NCBI GenBank assembly: GCA_022494885.1
Contig: JAGVSM010003759.1
Coordinates: 58,938-122,937, forward strand
From: Micrasema longulum
Lineage: Eukaryota > Arthropoda > Insecta > Trichoptera > Brachycentridae
Direction of reading: 5' to 3'
DNA: 64,000 nt
The notes under the pieces are model-generated. The model searched no databases. It was not told the origin of the DNA and saw only the letters and a program-made list of their open reading frames with translations. A program made the position numbers and the translations under genes. Shown here piece after piece: positions 34,058 through 58,100 of this stretch. Numbering within the stretch: the first letter of the stretch is position 1; every line of letters starts with the position of its first letter.

Positions 34058-34642
34058 TTTCTTATCAAATTGTTTTAAAAAGTGTGATAATTGAATCGTT
34101 CGGGAATTTGTAAATAAAATTGTTTTAATTACCAAAATGTCTTTATTTGAAAAACTTCTGGTGAATTTAAAATAAGAATCAAAGAACATATGGGTACATA
34201 AGATGTCTCAGCAATAATAACTTCACAGAATTCGAAAATCATCCAATATCCGAAAACTATAATTTTAATCAAGAAACGGGTATAGAAATTTTGCGTATTG
34301 ATAAAAACGGTACTCGTTTAGACTATTTAGGAATACTCGTATTAGAAATAAGTAAAACCATTTACCATTTTTATGTAGTATTTAGACTAGATACCAATCT
34401 CTATTTAAAATTTCTAAATTTTCCACTAAATCTTTTCAATATTAATTTGTAAATAGAACCTACAATATATGCAATCAGAAATTTAATTGTATTGATATTA
34501 ATAACATATCTTTAACTTCCTTTTAAAATAAAATTTCCATAAAAATCAATTTACGATGTTGCGCCTTGAATCCGCAGCCTATATTATGCAGGTTATGTGC
34601 AGTTCTGTATGTAGGCACATAATAAATGTACACTGTATGGTC

Positions 34643-36429
34643 AACTATAGTCTTAGAGTATATACATATATAGAGGGATAACAAAACATTTTACCAATCC
34701 AATGCATGTTGCCAGTTATAGCGGACTCATTTTTTACAATATGTTCTAAATGAGAGAAAGGGAGACAGAAAAAATCTGTGGGTACGGTCCTCATTTTTGT
34801 TTTGTAGTCGATTTTAGAATTTTATGATGCTCATTTTTTACGTAGGCGGCCAGTATTGTTTCGAACTGTCAAACGCTCTGTCGGTATTTTGATGATTGTT
34901 TAACGTATTTAGTGCTAATTACATCAAAAATCATTATGCCGACTTGTGTCATGAAATGATGTTCAAATAGAACTGGAAAAGGAAGAAAACGCTTCAGTTA
35001 TCACAGGTATTTATCAAATATTATACATTTTCAAATTAATACGTTTTTTGGTAGTTTTCAACATAAATGCACCACTATTTTTGTACTATAATTCGAGCAA
35101 TTATCATAGCATTTGTTTCGGTGTAATTCAAATACCTTATACATTGGATTTATGTGATTTAAATATTTTTTTTCAATCGTTTCAATCCAAATATTTCTTC
35201 AAATGTTCAAGACACGCAAACTCGATGACCTTTTACCGAGTCAATCGACATCTATAAATAATTCTTTGATCACTGAAAGAATGTGAAATTGTCGTTTATT
35301 AAATGTAACTAAAAGAGATGACAATACATCTGCGCCAATTTTAAATGGTATTTTTATGACCACTTTATGGGCGGCTCTTATAATTAAGATTGCCAGGGCT
35401 GTGCATTACCTTAAAATATTACGTTTTCACTTAAATGTTATTTATTAGTGTAATCATTTTATCATTAAATTTATAAGCATAATATAGTTAATTAAGGTTT
35501 TTTTTTTTTGATTCCCTATAGATGAAATAAGGCGAAATAAATGGATCCATAAGACAGGACGGAACAATTGTCCCCTGAAAATAACAATTGGGTTTGTTCC
35601 AACCACTTTCTGTCCATTAATTTGGACAAAAACAAATTATTTGGTACGTGTTATAAATGGTGCGGTACCTCCCTGTTTTCAAAAACCTAACTCGCTATGG
35701 GTAAACGTACATTTATTTCATATTTATCTACCATAAAGTCAGAATAATCAGTGTACGTGCATGAGAAGATGTATGAATGTAGAAGAAGCGAGATCTACAT
35801 GCAAAGACAGAGTGATATGGTGTTCTATCCTCTCTGCCTACCTCTTCGGTGAAACGGCGTGATTTCTCCAAATCACCAAATTGGAAGTTGTATCTTCACT
35901 CTATCCAAAGATACATGTTTAAATTTTAAAAAAATACAGATTACTGTTTTCAGTTTTCAAATCAAACAACGAATTCAGAAAATATTTTGGAATTGGAGAC
36001 TCCGTTTAACCAGTTTTTAAAGATGTAAGTTACAACCTGCCGTCAGAGCAAGCCAATATTTAAACAAATTGGTTAATTTTCAAACTCAATAAATTTACTT
36101 AATTGCAGTTTTACTTGTTTATTATTTGTAATTGCATATTTGTTTTTAAAATTAATTTATGTACTCCACAATTTCATTTATAATGTTTATTATTGCTTAC
36201 TTTTATCTATTAAAAATGTTTTTAGTAAACTTGCTACTAAATTAAAATAAACTTTTTTATTGTAATTCCTACTCCCTACCAATCTCGCATTTGTGACAAC
36301 CCTGTTTTATAAACATCTGGAAACGAAAAACGTCTTCACTAAACAAACGACCACGCCCCCTTTTCAAAAATTCTTACAAACTTTGGAATAGTACGGACTC
36401 TAAGATGTATATACTCTAAAACTATAGTT
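34643..36429 (+). mobile_element. Relic THAP-domain DNA transposon with ~26-bp TIRs
   Basis: Left end 'caactatagtcttagagta' and right end 'tactctaaaactatagttg' are inverted repeats that continue with 'tatacat'. Inside, an ATG at 34935 opens a THAP start (MPTCVMK, one stop, CSNRTGKGRKRFSYHR). After a probable intron ending 'ccctatag' near 35520, frames give RRNKWIHKTGR and, one base shifted, NNNWVCSNHF, the Trp and C-x-x-H of the second half of a THAP C2CH finger. The DDE part is missing. A LINE fragment (35750-35900) has inserted. Superfamily undetermined; THAP fingers occur in P, Kolobok, ISL2EU and other elements. Confidence 0.65.
35750..35900 (+). mobile_element. LINE C-terminal fragment
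   Basis: The frame reads RRCMNVEEARSTCKDRVIW followed by SILSAYLFGET, almost the same as the minus-strand element end at 38208-38489. Only the last ~40 codons are present. Confidence 0.65.
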
Positions 36430-36454
36430 GTATTATATATTAAAACTAGCGAAC

Positions 36455-37115
36455 CTGACAGACGTTGTCCTGCCCGAAGTTGGCTTGCCTGCTATCATAT
36501 TGGAAAAACACTTTTCATCTAGGTACTTGTTTGTGATTAAATTCCAAAACTAAAAATTGTTGATATTAAAAAATATTGAATTCAAGTAGGTTCTTGTTTA
36601 TAGTTGAATTCCAAAACATAAAATAAATATTTTTTCAATTTCTGCATTTTTTTGCAAACGTCAAACTCCGGTCGTCTCACCAACAAAGTGGTGTACTTAT
36701 GTAGGAATTTTTTTATTTTTATTTATTGAATTTAATATTATTTTAGTGTTACCAAAAATCCAATAAAAAGAAACAAATGGGTAGAAATTTTAAGGAATTT
36801 AAGGAAGTAATCTGATTGAGATCCACAAAAAACAAATGCCGTTTGTAAATATTCTAAAACAAACTTTTTTAAACACAAAAAAAACTACATCTTTCCATTT
36901 TTTGTGAATGCATTTTCCTCGAATGCAACCCTGGTAGATCAATGAATAAAACATTAATGCTCCTATTTTTTTTTTAACATATTGGATTGAAGATTCTAAT
37001 ATCTACGAACACGCACAGCTCAAAGATCTATATTTCTCTGAAAACCGCACGTAAAATGGTTAAGCCGTTTAGGAGGAGTACGGTGACATCACACGTATAG
37101 AGGAATTATATATAT
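36455..37115. repeat. Dispersed insect repeat, about 0.65 kb
   Basis: It begins 'aaaactagcgaacctgacag' and ends 'gccgtttaggaggagtacgg'. I recall similar ends from common interspersed repeats in insect genomes but cannot name the family. Inside is a ~67-bp tandem repeat ('ttgtttgtgattaaattcc' at 36527 and 'ttgtttatagttgaattcc' at 36594). Confidence 0.4.
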
Positions 37116-37399
37116 AAATATATGTGCAACTGTGTGACCAATATTCAAAAGTAGATATATTTTAGTAATATGTATTACATTTACATTTTTAGTAATATTA
37201 TAAGTTTTGTATTAGTTATGTATAATTTTTATGTTACAACATTTACATTAACAATATTATGTGAAAGCCTCTAATTGGGCTTTAGTGATATGTATTTCTT
37301 AAATAATTGTATCTTACAAATTTATAAACGTCTGTTGGCTTTCCAACGAAATAAAATAAAAATAAAAACCAAAAGCTTTCCATAATATATATTCAATTA

Positions 37400-37620
37400 A
37401 ATTAATCTTCGAGTCCTCTTTTGAAAATATTTCCGTTATGATTCATATAATCCTCTTTCTCTCTCCTTTTTACACTCTTCTGTTTCTTCTACACAATAAT
37501 ATGAATAGCAGCGCGAGTAATTCCAAGTCAGTTCAAGTCCTGATGATGAGGAAGTAACTTAGAAACCGGTCAACGTATAACTCTAAAGTTAAAGTCCTTT
37601 ATACAAATTTATAAGTAAGA
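37400..37620 (+). repeat. Dispersed repeat with 'gaaaccggt' core
   Basis: 'cgagtcctcttttgaaaa' ... 'cctgatgatgaggaagtaac' ... 'agaaaccggtcaacgt'. An inverted relative is at 49310-49512 with 'cgaccggtttcgaggttac' and 'tcatcgtcaggaatt'. Non-coding in both places; type unknown. Confidence 0.5.
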
Positions 37621-37646
37621 GGAATTTCAAATAAAACTTAAGTGAT

Positions 37647-37845
37647 CAATATGTTGCTTTTTTGGGTGATACCGTGTGTGTCGGATTTGTTCCGAAGTTT
37701 CGGCTACCATTGCAGGAGCCATCTTCAGGGTAAACCGAGTGAGTGAAGATGGCTCCTGCAATGGTAGCCGAAACGTCGGAACACACACGGTACAACCCAA
37801 AAAAGAAGCATGTTGATAACAGTGACCGTAAAAACCTTCGCACTA
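37647..37845. mobile_element. MITE-like palindromic element (family shared with 56914)
   Basis: Inverted arms: 'ggctaccattgcaggagcca' (37702-37721) against 'tggctcctgcaatggtagcc' (37750-37769), extending outward through 'cggaacacacacggta' to 'ttttttggg'. Followed by 'cagtgaccgtaaaaacctt'. A second copy with the same arms and the same right flank is at 56914-57145. Confidence 0.75.
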
Positions 37846-38207
37846 ACTAAAGTGATAATTAAATTTAAAAAAAACAGAATTATGATCTATTCATTTTGCT
37901 GTTCAAAATCGAAATTCAAAGAAAGACTATTTTTAGAAGAAATAAAAAAAATTGAATGACCTGTGAAATATCTGAGAATTTCCATTGTTATTGTTTATTT
38001 TTCACGGTTTATAATTTCTCCTACAAATATACCTGCTTTAGTTTATATATTTTCAAACATGTAAAAGCCCACTGAAATATCACATACTACGAATACCGAT
38101 AAAAATATATGTTAGGGATTCAGAGTAATTTATTGTGTTTTCAAAATCAATATGAATATTGTGGAGAATTGTTTTTTATACATAACTTCAAACTTACAAA
38201 CAAACCA

Positions 38208-38489
38208 TCACACCGTTTCCCCGTAGGGGTAGGCAGAGAGGATAGAACGCCATAACACTCTATCTTGGCATACAGACCTCGCTTCCTCTACATTCATACA
38301 TCTTCTCATGCACGCACGCCGATAATTCCTACTTTTGACATGTCCATCTTGAAGTATTTGATGGACTTGATCGTGCCATGTCTTTCTCGGTCTTCCTCGT
38401 TTTCCGCATCCATCAACATTTGCATCGTAGATCCTTTTAGCCGTTCTTTCGCTGTCCATTCGCTCTACATGTCTAAACCAACGCAGCAC
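38208..38489 (-). mobile_element. LINE ORF2 C-terminus
   Basis: An open minus-strand frame of 93 codons reads LRWFRHVERMDSERTAKRIY, then RGRPRKTWHDQVHQIL, then RACMRRCMNVEEARSVCQDR and ends at SAYPYGETV. This 'RWFGHVERM ... GRPRKTW' C-terminus is very common in lepidopteran and other insect retrotransposons. The upstream polymerase part is absent. Related pieces are at 35750-35900 and 42965-43230. Confidence 0.85.
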
Positions 38490-38794
38490 CCCTTTCTTAC
38501 ATAACTTTATAAAAGAAATTACAAAAAAATATGTCGCTGGAAAAACGCGATATGTTTGGCATTAATAATTGTGACGTCAAAACTCGGGACGATGTTCTTT
38601 AAAAATTTGAACGGTTACAAAGTTCAAAATTAACATGAATCGTGACGTGTAGGGGCGTGGCTAATGCAATGACCATTTTCGAGAAATTCAAAATTCAAAA
38701 TTATTATTATTTTTTTATTTTTTATATTTTTTACTCAAATGTGCTTCGTAGACCCATATAACTTTAAAACTGTTCAAAAAACATAATACAAACT

Positions 38795-38990
38795 CGGGTT
38801 GTGGTCCTGTGGCTAGTGTCTTGGACTCACGGACCGAAGGTCCGTGGTTCGAATCCCACTCTACCCCAACTCGATTCCATTTTCTAATAGTGAGTTATTT
38901 ACAACTCGTTGAAAATGGCCCTCAAAATTAAATATTTGGGTAAATCATAAGAACGCATATATTTAAAAAAAAAAAAAAAACAATATCTTC
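38795..38990 (+). mobile_element. tRNA-derived SINE (family 3)
   Basis: tRNA-like head with 'gtcctgtggctagtgtcttg' and B box 'ggttcgaatcc', then a body 'ccattttctaatagtgag' ... 'aaattaaatatttgggtaaa' and an A tail at 38968-38981. Other copies are at 54898-55060 (minus) and, split by an insertion, at 51019-51385. Confidence 0.85.
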
Positions 38991-39149
38991 CTATTCTGGT
39001 AGGGAAAATTGTTGAATTTGAATTCCATATCCTTTTGGTAATGTTTTTATCCTTCATCTTAATATTTAAATAAATAGTATTTCGATTCGTAATATTTTTA
39101 TTGTATAAACTCGCAAACAGACAATTTTTCAGATTTATTAGAGATAAGA

Positions 39150-50474
<11,325 letters not shown>

Positions 50475-50861
50475 TTTTCCAGTGGACTACGATAAATATT
50501 TATTTGAACCAAACAGTACCAAGGTCTTGCCAAACCTACTTTGCACAATCGACACTTTATTGTGACAAGATAATAATCATTCATTGCAATCATCGCGTGA
50601 TAATTGAAAATAAAACTTATCGAATCCCAAAAATTCAGCATAAAATCTATCGTCAAGAAATTATGTTATCACACATAGTGCCTCACTTATTAGATTTCCT
50701 TATACCAAGCTAATTTTAAGCAATAACTATACCCGGCGTAACTATTTTTACCCGGTGTAAGAAAAAGTCACTCATAAAAATAATTACGACTTAGTACAAT
50801 CATACTAAGCTTATTTTATGGTTTATTTTTTGACCAAGACACATTTCTTTTTTTTTCTTTT

Positions 50862-51015
50862 GCACCACAACAGGCCAGAAGGCCCGTGGCGAATCAAATC
50901 ACAGATCGCCCAGGCTTGAGAAAAATCACATTTAATTTTTGTGTTCTCACCGGGAATCGAACCCGGAACCTTGGTGTGAGTCAAGCATCTCGACCACTAC
51001 ATCACGGTGGCCGCC
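50862..51015 (-). mobile_element. tRNA-derived SINE (family 1)
   Basis: Close copy of 2050-2235: minus-strand head 'gatgtagtggtcgagatgc', B box 'ggttcgattcc', body 'tttctcaagcctgggcgat'. It lies between the divergent start codons of genes D and E. Confidence 0.8.
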
Positions 51016-51018
51016 GTA

Positions 51019-51385
51019 GCTAGGTCTCAGCTTCACCAATCAAAGATCCGTAGTTCGAATCTCACTATATCGCAACTTGATTTCCATTTTCTAATAGTGA
51101 CTTTTTTCAAGGAATGAAATAAATACTTGAGTCTTTATTATTTACTAAAATATTTAAATTTTCAGAGAATTTCTGGAAAGTAGCAAATAACTTGTGGTGG
51201 AAAAACGGATATCGAGCCATAGGAGAATGGTCCACAATACTACCGCGGGACCATATCCCGGTTCTTACTTTACTAATAATAAATTTGGACAATTTTAGTT
51301 GATTTATTTACAATTCATTGAAAATGACCCTCAAAATTAAATATTTGGGTGAATTATAAGAACGCAAATATTTATTTTTCTTTAA
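51019..51385 (+). mobile_element. tRNA-derived SINE (family 3) split by a ~190-bp insertion
   Basis: The head and first body part (51019-51108, 'gtagttcgaatctcac', 'ccattttctaatagtgac') and the second body part (51302-51385, 'acaattcattgaaaatgacc', 'aaattaaatatttgggtgaa') together equal 38795-38990. The inserted piece (about 51109-51301) is of unknown type. Confidence 0.65.
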
Positions 51386-51599
51386 AAAAAACTAGGAGAA
51401 TTTTCTGGGAGTCGTAGACTTACGAAAGAGTTCTTTGTAAATAATTGAAGAGAGACGATTCATAATTATTACACGACGCACAAATTAATATTTGTAAAAA
51501 ATAAATTACATACCGAAAAAAAAACTTAACAATTAAATGTAACTGAACTCTTTAAACTAGAATCCTTAGAATTTATTTATAAATTAGCCACTTGATGTA

Positions 51600-51900
51600 A
51601 CTGTATTCAAATTCAAATTCAAACTTGAAAAAAATTGTGGTAAACACAAACACAATACGAGAATATCAGAAGAATATCATATACAACCTTCTAAAACAAG
51701 AAAAGGACAATCGAGACTAATAAATCATGGACTGAAATTATACAATAAACTACTAGACAAAACTAAACAAAAGATTTAGACAACCTTTACAAAAGATGTT
51801 AAAAATATTATTATTAACAAAAGAAGTAAGTAAAAACATTTTGTTAAATGTATGTGACCCGTAAGAAAAAAAAAAAAAAAAAATATAGTTTAAAAAGATT
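51600..51900 (+). mobile_element. LINE C-terminal fragment
   Basis: Frames read HNTRISEEYHIQPSKTRKGQ followed by SRLINHGLKLYNKLLDKTK, the HNTR and 'GxxxxNxLP' type C-terminus of CR1/Jockey-like elements. It ends in an A-run at 51869-51885. Confidence 0.65.
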
Positions 51901-52108
51901 ATTTTTAACATCAATTAGTGATTTTGTCCCACTGGCCTAAATTTGTGAAGATGCCTGATTCCTAATCAACACTTGAAGATTTCAAAATAAATTTTATTAT
52001 CAAACATCGCGTAATAAATACCGCTGCATCTGAAGGAGCTTGCATTTTAGTATTTATTTTAGATTTAATTACATATCATTGGAGTCTAGAGTTCTGAGTG
52101 CATTCAGA

Positions 52109-55100
52109 ATGAATGGTCTGATCAGCTTTATCGTTGGATGCTTAGTGTTCTGTTTTGGTAAGTACTGGGGTTATTTACTGAAGGAATTCGTATTTACAAG
52201 ACAGAATTAAACGTAGCTATGGTGAAAGCTGCTAATCCACAATTATGAAAAAATTATATATTGGTGTTATCGGCTGCAGTATGGTCAATTCTATTTATTT
52301 ATTCATATTTTTCGCTTACAAACCATAATTAATAATAAAAATAATGTGACCTCACTGGGGTTTCCCGTGACAAAAACACTTAACAATATACTTTTTTGGA
52401 ATTACATTTGAGAATAAACAAAGAAGACTAACTTAAAAAACAAACATAATTAACAAATATTCAGACAGTTTTAAAAACAAGGTATTTATGTACATCTATA
52501 TTATTTATATTACAAAACATACAATGAAAATAACAAATATGTTATTTTTGTTATTTTCTATGCTATTGCTATGTTCTGCTAAAAACGGCCAGGCCGCTTT
52601 AAAAAAACTGTAATAATCACTTTCTAAAATCAGTGTTAATCGGCATTTCTCAATTTCAATAAAAAAAAATTTACAGCATAGATGCTGGTGGGAAGATTGA
52701 TGCCCCCAGAAATCTAGTTAGATTGAATATATTTTTTTTTATTTATTCATACAAATACATACATATTACAAAAAAATACAATAATAACGCATCCCAAACT
52801 TTATGAGGCCAAGGGCCGTGTTGAGTTGGGATGCAAGATAATCGAAAGTGGAAGCACGTACATAATTAAATAATAGCAAAAATTAAAATTAAATATTATT
52901 ATATAAGCACACATATATTTCAAAGGGCATCTGGACAACACGCTTAATAGTATGTAAATCTATGCAATATCTCGCAGCAGATTCCTGCAATGGTCTCTTC
53001 CCTTAGACAAAATCCAGACTTGTACACTCCTCCTGAAAACGGCTTTCGTTTTGGAGATCTTAATATGTTCATTCAGGATATTGAACACTCTTAGCGCCAC
53101 AAAAATAAATTCCTCGGAGCAAACGTCGTACTTGTTTTTGGAATTAAATAATTCAAATCACAGGAAAACCTCGTACGAGCATTCTGCAGTGTGAATAAAT
53201 ACAAAAGTATTTTAGTATTATAAATTTGTTAATTTAAAAATACCTTTAATAAAAAAATATGTTTTAATACAAAATTTCACCTTATACATTCAAAGTTTGA
53301 ATGAGGTATCATATAATATTAAAACAGACATATAATATTGTTTACTGCAAAATGCATAATTTAGGTTGTTGACTTACGGAGAAAACATTAAAATTCCACA
53401 CAATTAAAATTATTTTTAAAGTTATGATGACAAATAAATTAAGTGATTCTTGTATCCTAATATGCATGTAAAATAGGGTATTATCACTCGGGAGGAATAT
53501 CGGATTTAACCTACTCTACAAATAAAAGATTTTTTAAAGATTCTCCTAGTGTTTATATAAGCTCTTAAAATGAATATTTTCATTCATTATTTTCGTTTGG
53601 AAAATAAGGTCCATCGAAAACGATTCTTTCGTAAGTTGGTTATAAATTTCGTCACAGAACTTCACGAGTAATGCATTCATTTTAATGTTGGTAATGCCAC
53701 AGGCCTCAGATAGAAAAATAAGGAGAGTTGTCTATGCATATTATCTTAAGCCCCCCCCCTTACCCACTCCACTCTCCAGTTCCAGACGTTGACAGATGAA
53801 AGTGAAAACGGATTTCATATCGAATTAATTTGATTATTGTATGTTTTTCAACCTTTTCTAAATTAATTCAATTTATCATGACGGACAGTGGCTTTGTACA
53901 AGGACAATCTGACAATTTACCGCATATTGATGTGTTTATGATGACTAATTACTTTACAAGTAACGCGAGTTTTATAAGCGCCGAAATTCGAGGTGTTAAA
54001 GCTTTCAGGTAAGAAATTAATACTATAATTTATCATATAATTATATATATAGTGTTGTATAGTATGGTTTGTTGTTAAAAATTGCTTTTATATTACTTTA
54101 TAAACATTCTTTCGAATTCAGCTTTGTCGACTGAATACATAACCTCAATGTGTGAATATTGTTATTTTGGTCATCCAACAATCTGTTTTTTTTTGTTTTG
54201 TAGAACTGTTTGGAATTTTTTAATGATTTTTAAGATTCTTTTCGGTTTTACGAAGTAAACTGACCTACTTTTGTAGAAAAATTTCCCTGGAAGGGTAGCC
54301 GGAAGTCGTTTTTCTCTACTCGATGTGAACGCGATATGGATGTCAAATAATATTTTATAATCTCTGGGTTCTTTTAAAAATACTAAAATTGATTACTTAA
54401 ATTTACAGTTAGTAGTAACATGTTTGTTAAAATTTTAGATCGACAAGAGAAAACTACGGTGACAATTCGATAGGATATGTCTAAGTAAAACATACTGGCG
54501 ACATTTGTACCGTAAAGGCTCGTGTAACTCCGGAACACAAAGTACGAGCCAAAGCCTATGCAGTCACATTAATATGTAATGAAGTGCAAGAAACAATTGA
54601 ATCATGCCAGTGTCATGATTGTCCAGATTCTCAAGGTACTATATTACAAAATGAAACACTCCTATATCTTGACTGTCAAACTAAGACTCGACGTATATAT
54701 TTGCCAACACATATTGTATTAGTCAAGGCCAAAAAAAGGTTAATTTCCTATTTATTAACACAGGTCGCGGGTAATTCATATTATATTTAGGAAAGTCCAT
54801 GAAGAGAAGAATGCACACAGATAACATTTTTCATTATTTTCTGTTGTAAAATTTATTCTCAACATTTTTTATTAATAAAAAATAAATATTGGCGTTTTTA
54901 TAATTTACCCAAATATTTAAATTTTGATGGCCATTTTCAACGAGTTGTAAATAACTCACTATTAGAAAATGGAAACCAAGTTGGAGTAGAGTGGGGCTCG
55001 AACCTCGGACCTCTGATCCGTGAGTCTGCAACACTAGCCACGGGACCACAACCCGATTCATTGGATTTGAACATGGATTTTAATAATTGTACTCGACACC

Positions 55101-58100
55101 AGTTTTTCAACCCAGTATCTAGATTATTATTTTTATTAACTAAAAATCATTGTAAAATTTATATTTGAAACATAAAGTTTGTGATTTTTCATGTTAAATA
55201 ATGTAGTTATATTGTTTAAAGTTCGTTGTGTTAATTTTGTTTATTTTTAATTTACAGGAGGATGCAAACATGCTTTAGCATTTGTGGCGTGGCTCAACAG
55301 GCGTTCTGAGGAACCCTCGAGGACGTCAACTGAGTGTTATTGGAGAAAATCCAAGATGGCTGCGATTGGAACCTCAAAAAAGTTCATTAAAGCCAAAGAC
55401 CCCGCATCCCAATTTTGCTATCCATGCGTTAGATAACAATTTCTTTGCCGAATTTATAAATAAAACAATTCGGCTGGGAGTATTTAACAGCCAGTTAACT
55501 AAATACTACAGCCCAGCCACTGAAATTGAAAAACATTGTATTAATTACCTTGTGTATGAATTTATTAAAACAAGAGATATTTGGTCTGCAGATGATTTTA
55601 TAAACTACTGCCGGTTAAATATGAATGAAAAATCATGTAAAATGGCAGCCAATGCCACCCTGCACCAAGCCGACTGTGCTTTATGGTATAGCCTACGATT
55701 TGGCAGGATAACTGCATCCAAAGTCTATGAGGTTGCAAATTGCGGTACAGTAGATGGGACACTTATCGAAACTATTCTTGGTGGTAGAATAATTGAAACT
55801 GCAGCAATGAAGCGTGGTCAACTTCTCGAAGCGGAAGTTTTAGAAATTTTACAAAAGGACTTGAAAATAAAATTTAATAAATGTGGCCTCCTGCTTTCCA
55901 AGGACCTTCCCATATTTGGAGCCTCTCCGGATGCGATAGCTGATCATTTTGTAGTGGAAGTTAAATGCCCTTCAACAGAGTTATCTGCAAAACGATATTT
56001 TGTTCATGGGAAGGAACCCAATGCAAGATGTATGATGCAGATGCAACTGCAAATGCATTTGGCAAATAAAAAAAAAGCACTTTTCTGTGTGGCTGCGCAT
56101 GATTTCAATTGACAAAAAACATAACAAAATTGTATGTAGATTATAATGAAACACTCTGCAAAAGTTTTATAGATAGAGCTCAAAAGTTTTGGTGTCTAGC
56201 TATATTTAAAAAACTATTATTATAAACTTATTTATGAATAAAAACTTTTTTTATGAATACAACTTAAACATTTCTCCTTAAGTAAAATTATATTATTTTA
56301 ACAAGTGACTAACATAATATGGTGTACAATGGATAACGAAAGTTTCTACTTTATTATTGTATGAAAGAACATTTTTCGTTGTAAGCATTTCCTTTTTTTT
56401 TTAAATTTGTTAAAATCAACCTTTCTTTGTTTTTTTTATTTACTGCTTCATCCATTATACAAGTAATCACATATCAACAGATTCATTTCCTTGAAATTTA
56501 TACTTCTTCAATTTTAAATTTCCCACTTGTAAGTCATGATGAAAGTACATAAGACAGGCAACATTAAGGTATGAATATAAATAAAATGTGCATATATTTA
56601 GTACGCAGGTTTTATTTTATGAGTTACATTATAGTTACAGTAAAAAAATTAATCAAATAAAAAAACATTTAGCCATGAGAGCATAAATCCCATATTTTTT
56701 CATAAATACAATATTGAAAATGAAAATAAAAGCACTTTGTTTATAACCGCTTAATATTTATTTTATTACTGATCAGTTTCAAAGCCACACAAGCCTCCTT
56801 ATAAGGGTTTAATTTAGTAAACCTTGATAAGAAAGCTTGTGTAGCTTTGAAACCAGTTCGTAGTAAAATAAATATTAGTGGTTAGAAACAAATTATAAGA
56901 ATGAATAAAAAAAATATGTTTCATTTTTGGGTGATACTGTGTATGTTGGATTTGTTGCGACGTTTCGGCTACCATTGCAGGAGCCATCTTCAGGGTAAAC
57001 TGAAGCTCAGTTTCCCTGAAACTCAGTTTACCCTAAAGATGGCTCCTGCAATGGTAGCCGAAACGTCGGAACAAATCCAACACACACGGTATCACCCTAA
57101 AAGAAACATATTGATAACAGTGACCGTAAAAACCTTCGCACCTATTTGAATAAAAACAAATGTACTGCTTCAAATGTAAAAAAATACAATTACGTATATT
57201 TATATTTATGTATTATTTTTCAAATGGGTAATATTACGTTTACATACAATGTTTGCAGATTTATTCATTTATTAAAACTCCTTGCAAATTCACTAGTCCA
57301 CACACAATTATTACAATTTCATCCATTAAAAAAATGTGATTATAATGGACATCTGCGTACATTTGTGTCATTGCGAATTCTCTGATTCTACTTATAACAC
57401 GCTCAACGTGGATCTGTAATGCAGCTATTTGCTTGGCTCGCTGCACTTCCTGGGGTGTACACTGAACTCCTGCAGATACGCTGGGCGGCCGCACGAGCTG
57501 GCATTGCTTGCTTTCCAGAAGTTTGGATATGTTTTTAAATCCTCTGTCACCTATTATGTGAGTACCTGGTTGCAAATGACTAATATATCCACTATTTTCA
57601 ACTATGTCAGTGTCCGTTGCACGTCCACCATATCCGCAAGACACAAAATTTATTAATCCGTCAGGAGTGCAAGATAAAAGGTATTTAAGAGTATTTGTAT
57701 GTTTATACTCGGACCAAGTTAAAGCTTGATTTGTAGGATCTGACGGCTTATGAATTTGTATTTCAAAGCAATCGATAATTGATTGCACTTTCGAATATCT
57801 TGATATGAATGAAATAGGTAATTTGTACCTAATTTTCTCAGCAGATGGCCAACAAATCATTTCTTTTAAGCAAGGAGCTAGAATTTTCACAGTTGTGTGA
57901 ATATCCGACCTATTGTACTTATGGACATCCTAAATTGAAGAGCAAGAATAGCATAAGACTCGCCAAGTTTAATTTTTTTAGAGTAATCATAATAGCTAAA
58001 GCGTCACAATTTACTTTAGAAGTTATATATTCTATGAGGTGATACATATTTTTAGGTAATCCTAAACATAATTTAGGATTTTGTTTTAAAATTAAAACAT

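Noticed and set aside
55282..55400. Translation of the nuclease gene beginning at 55282
   Set aside because: This first part is out of frame; the correct frame from the acceptor at 55258 reads GGCKHALAF and shifts near 55400.
53878..56112. YqaJ gene as a viral or bacterial gene acquired by the host
   Set aside because: It lies between transposon ends, has introns, and faces a transposase gene; a transposon origin explains it better.
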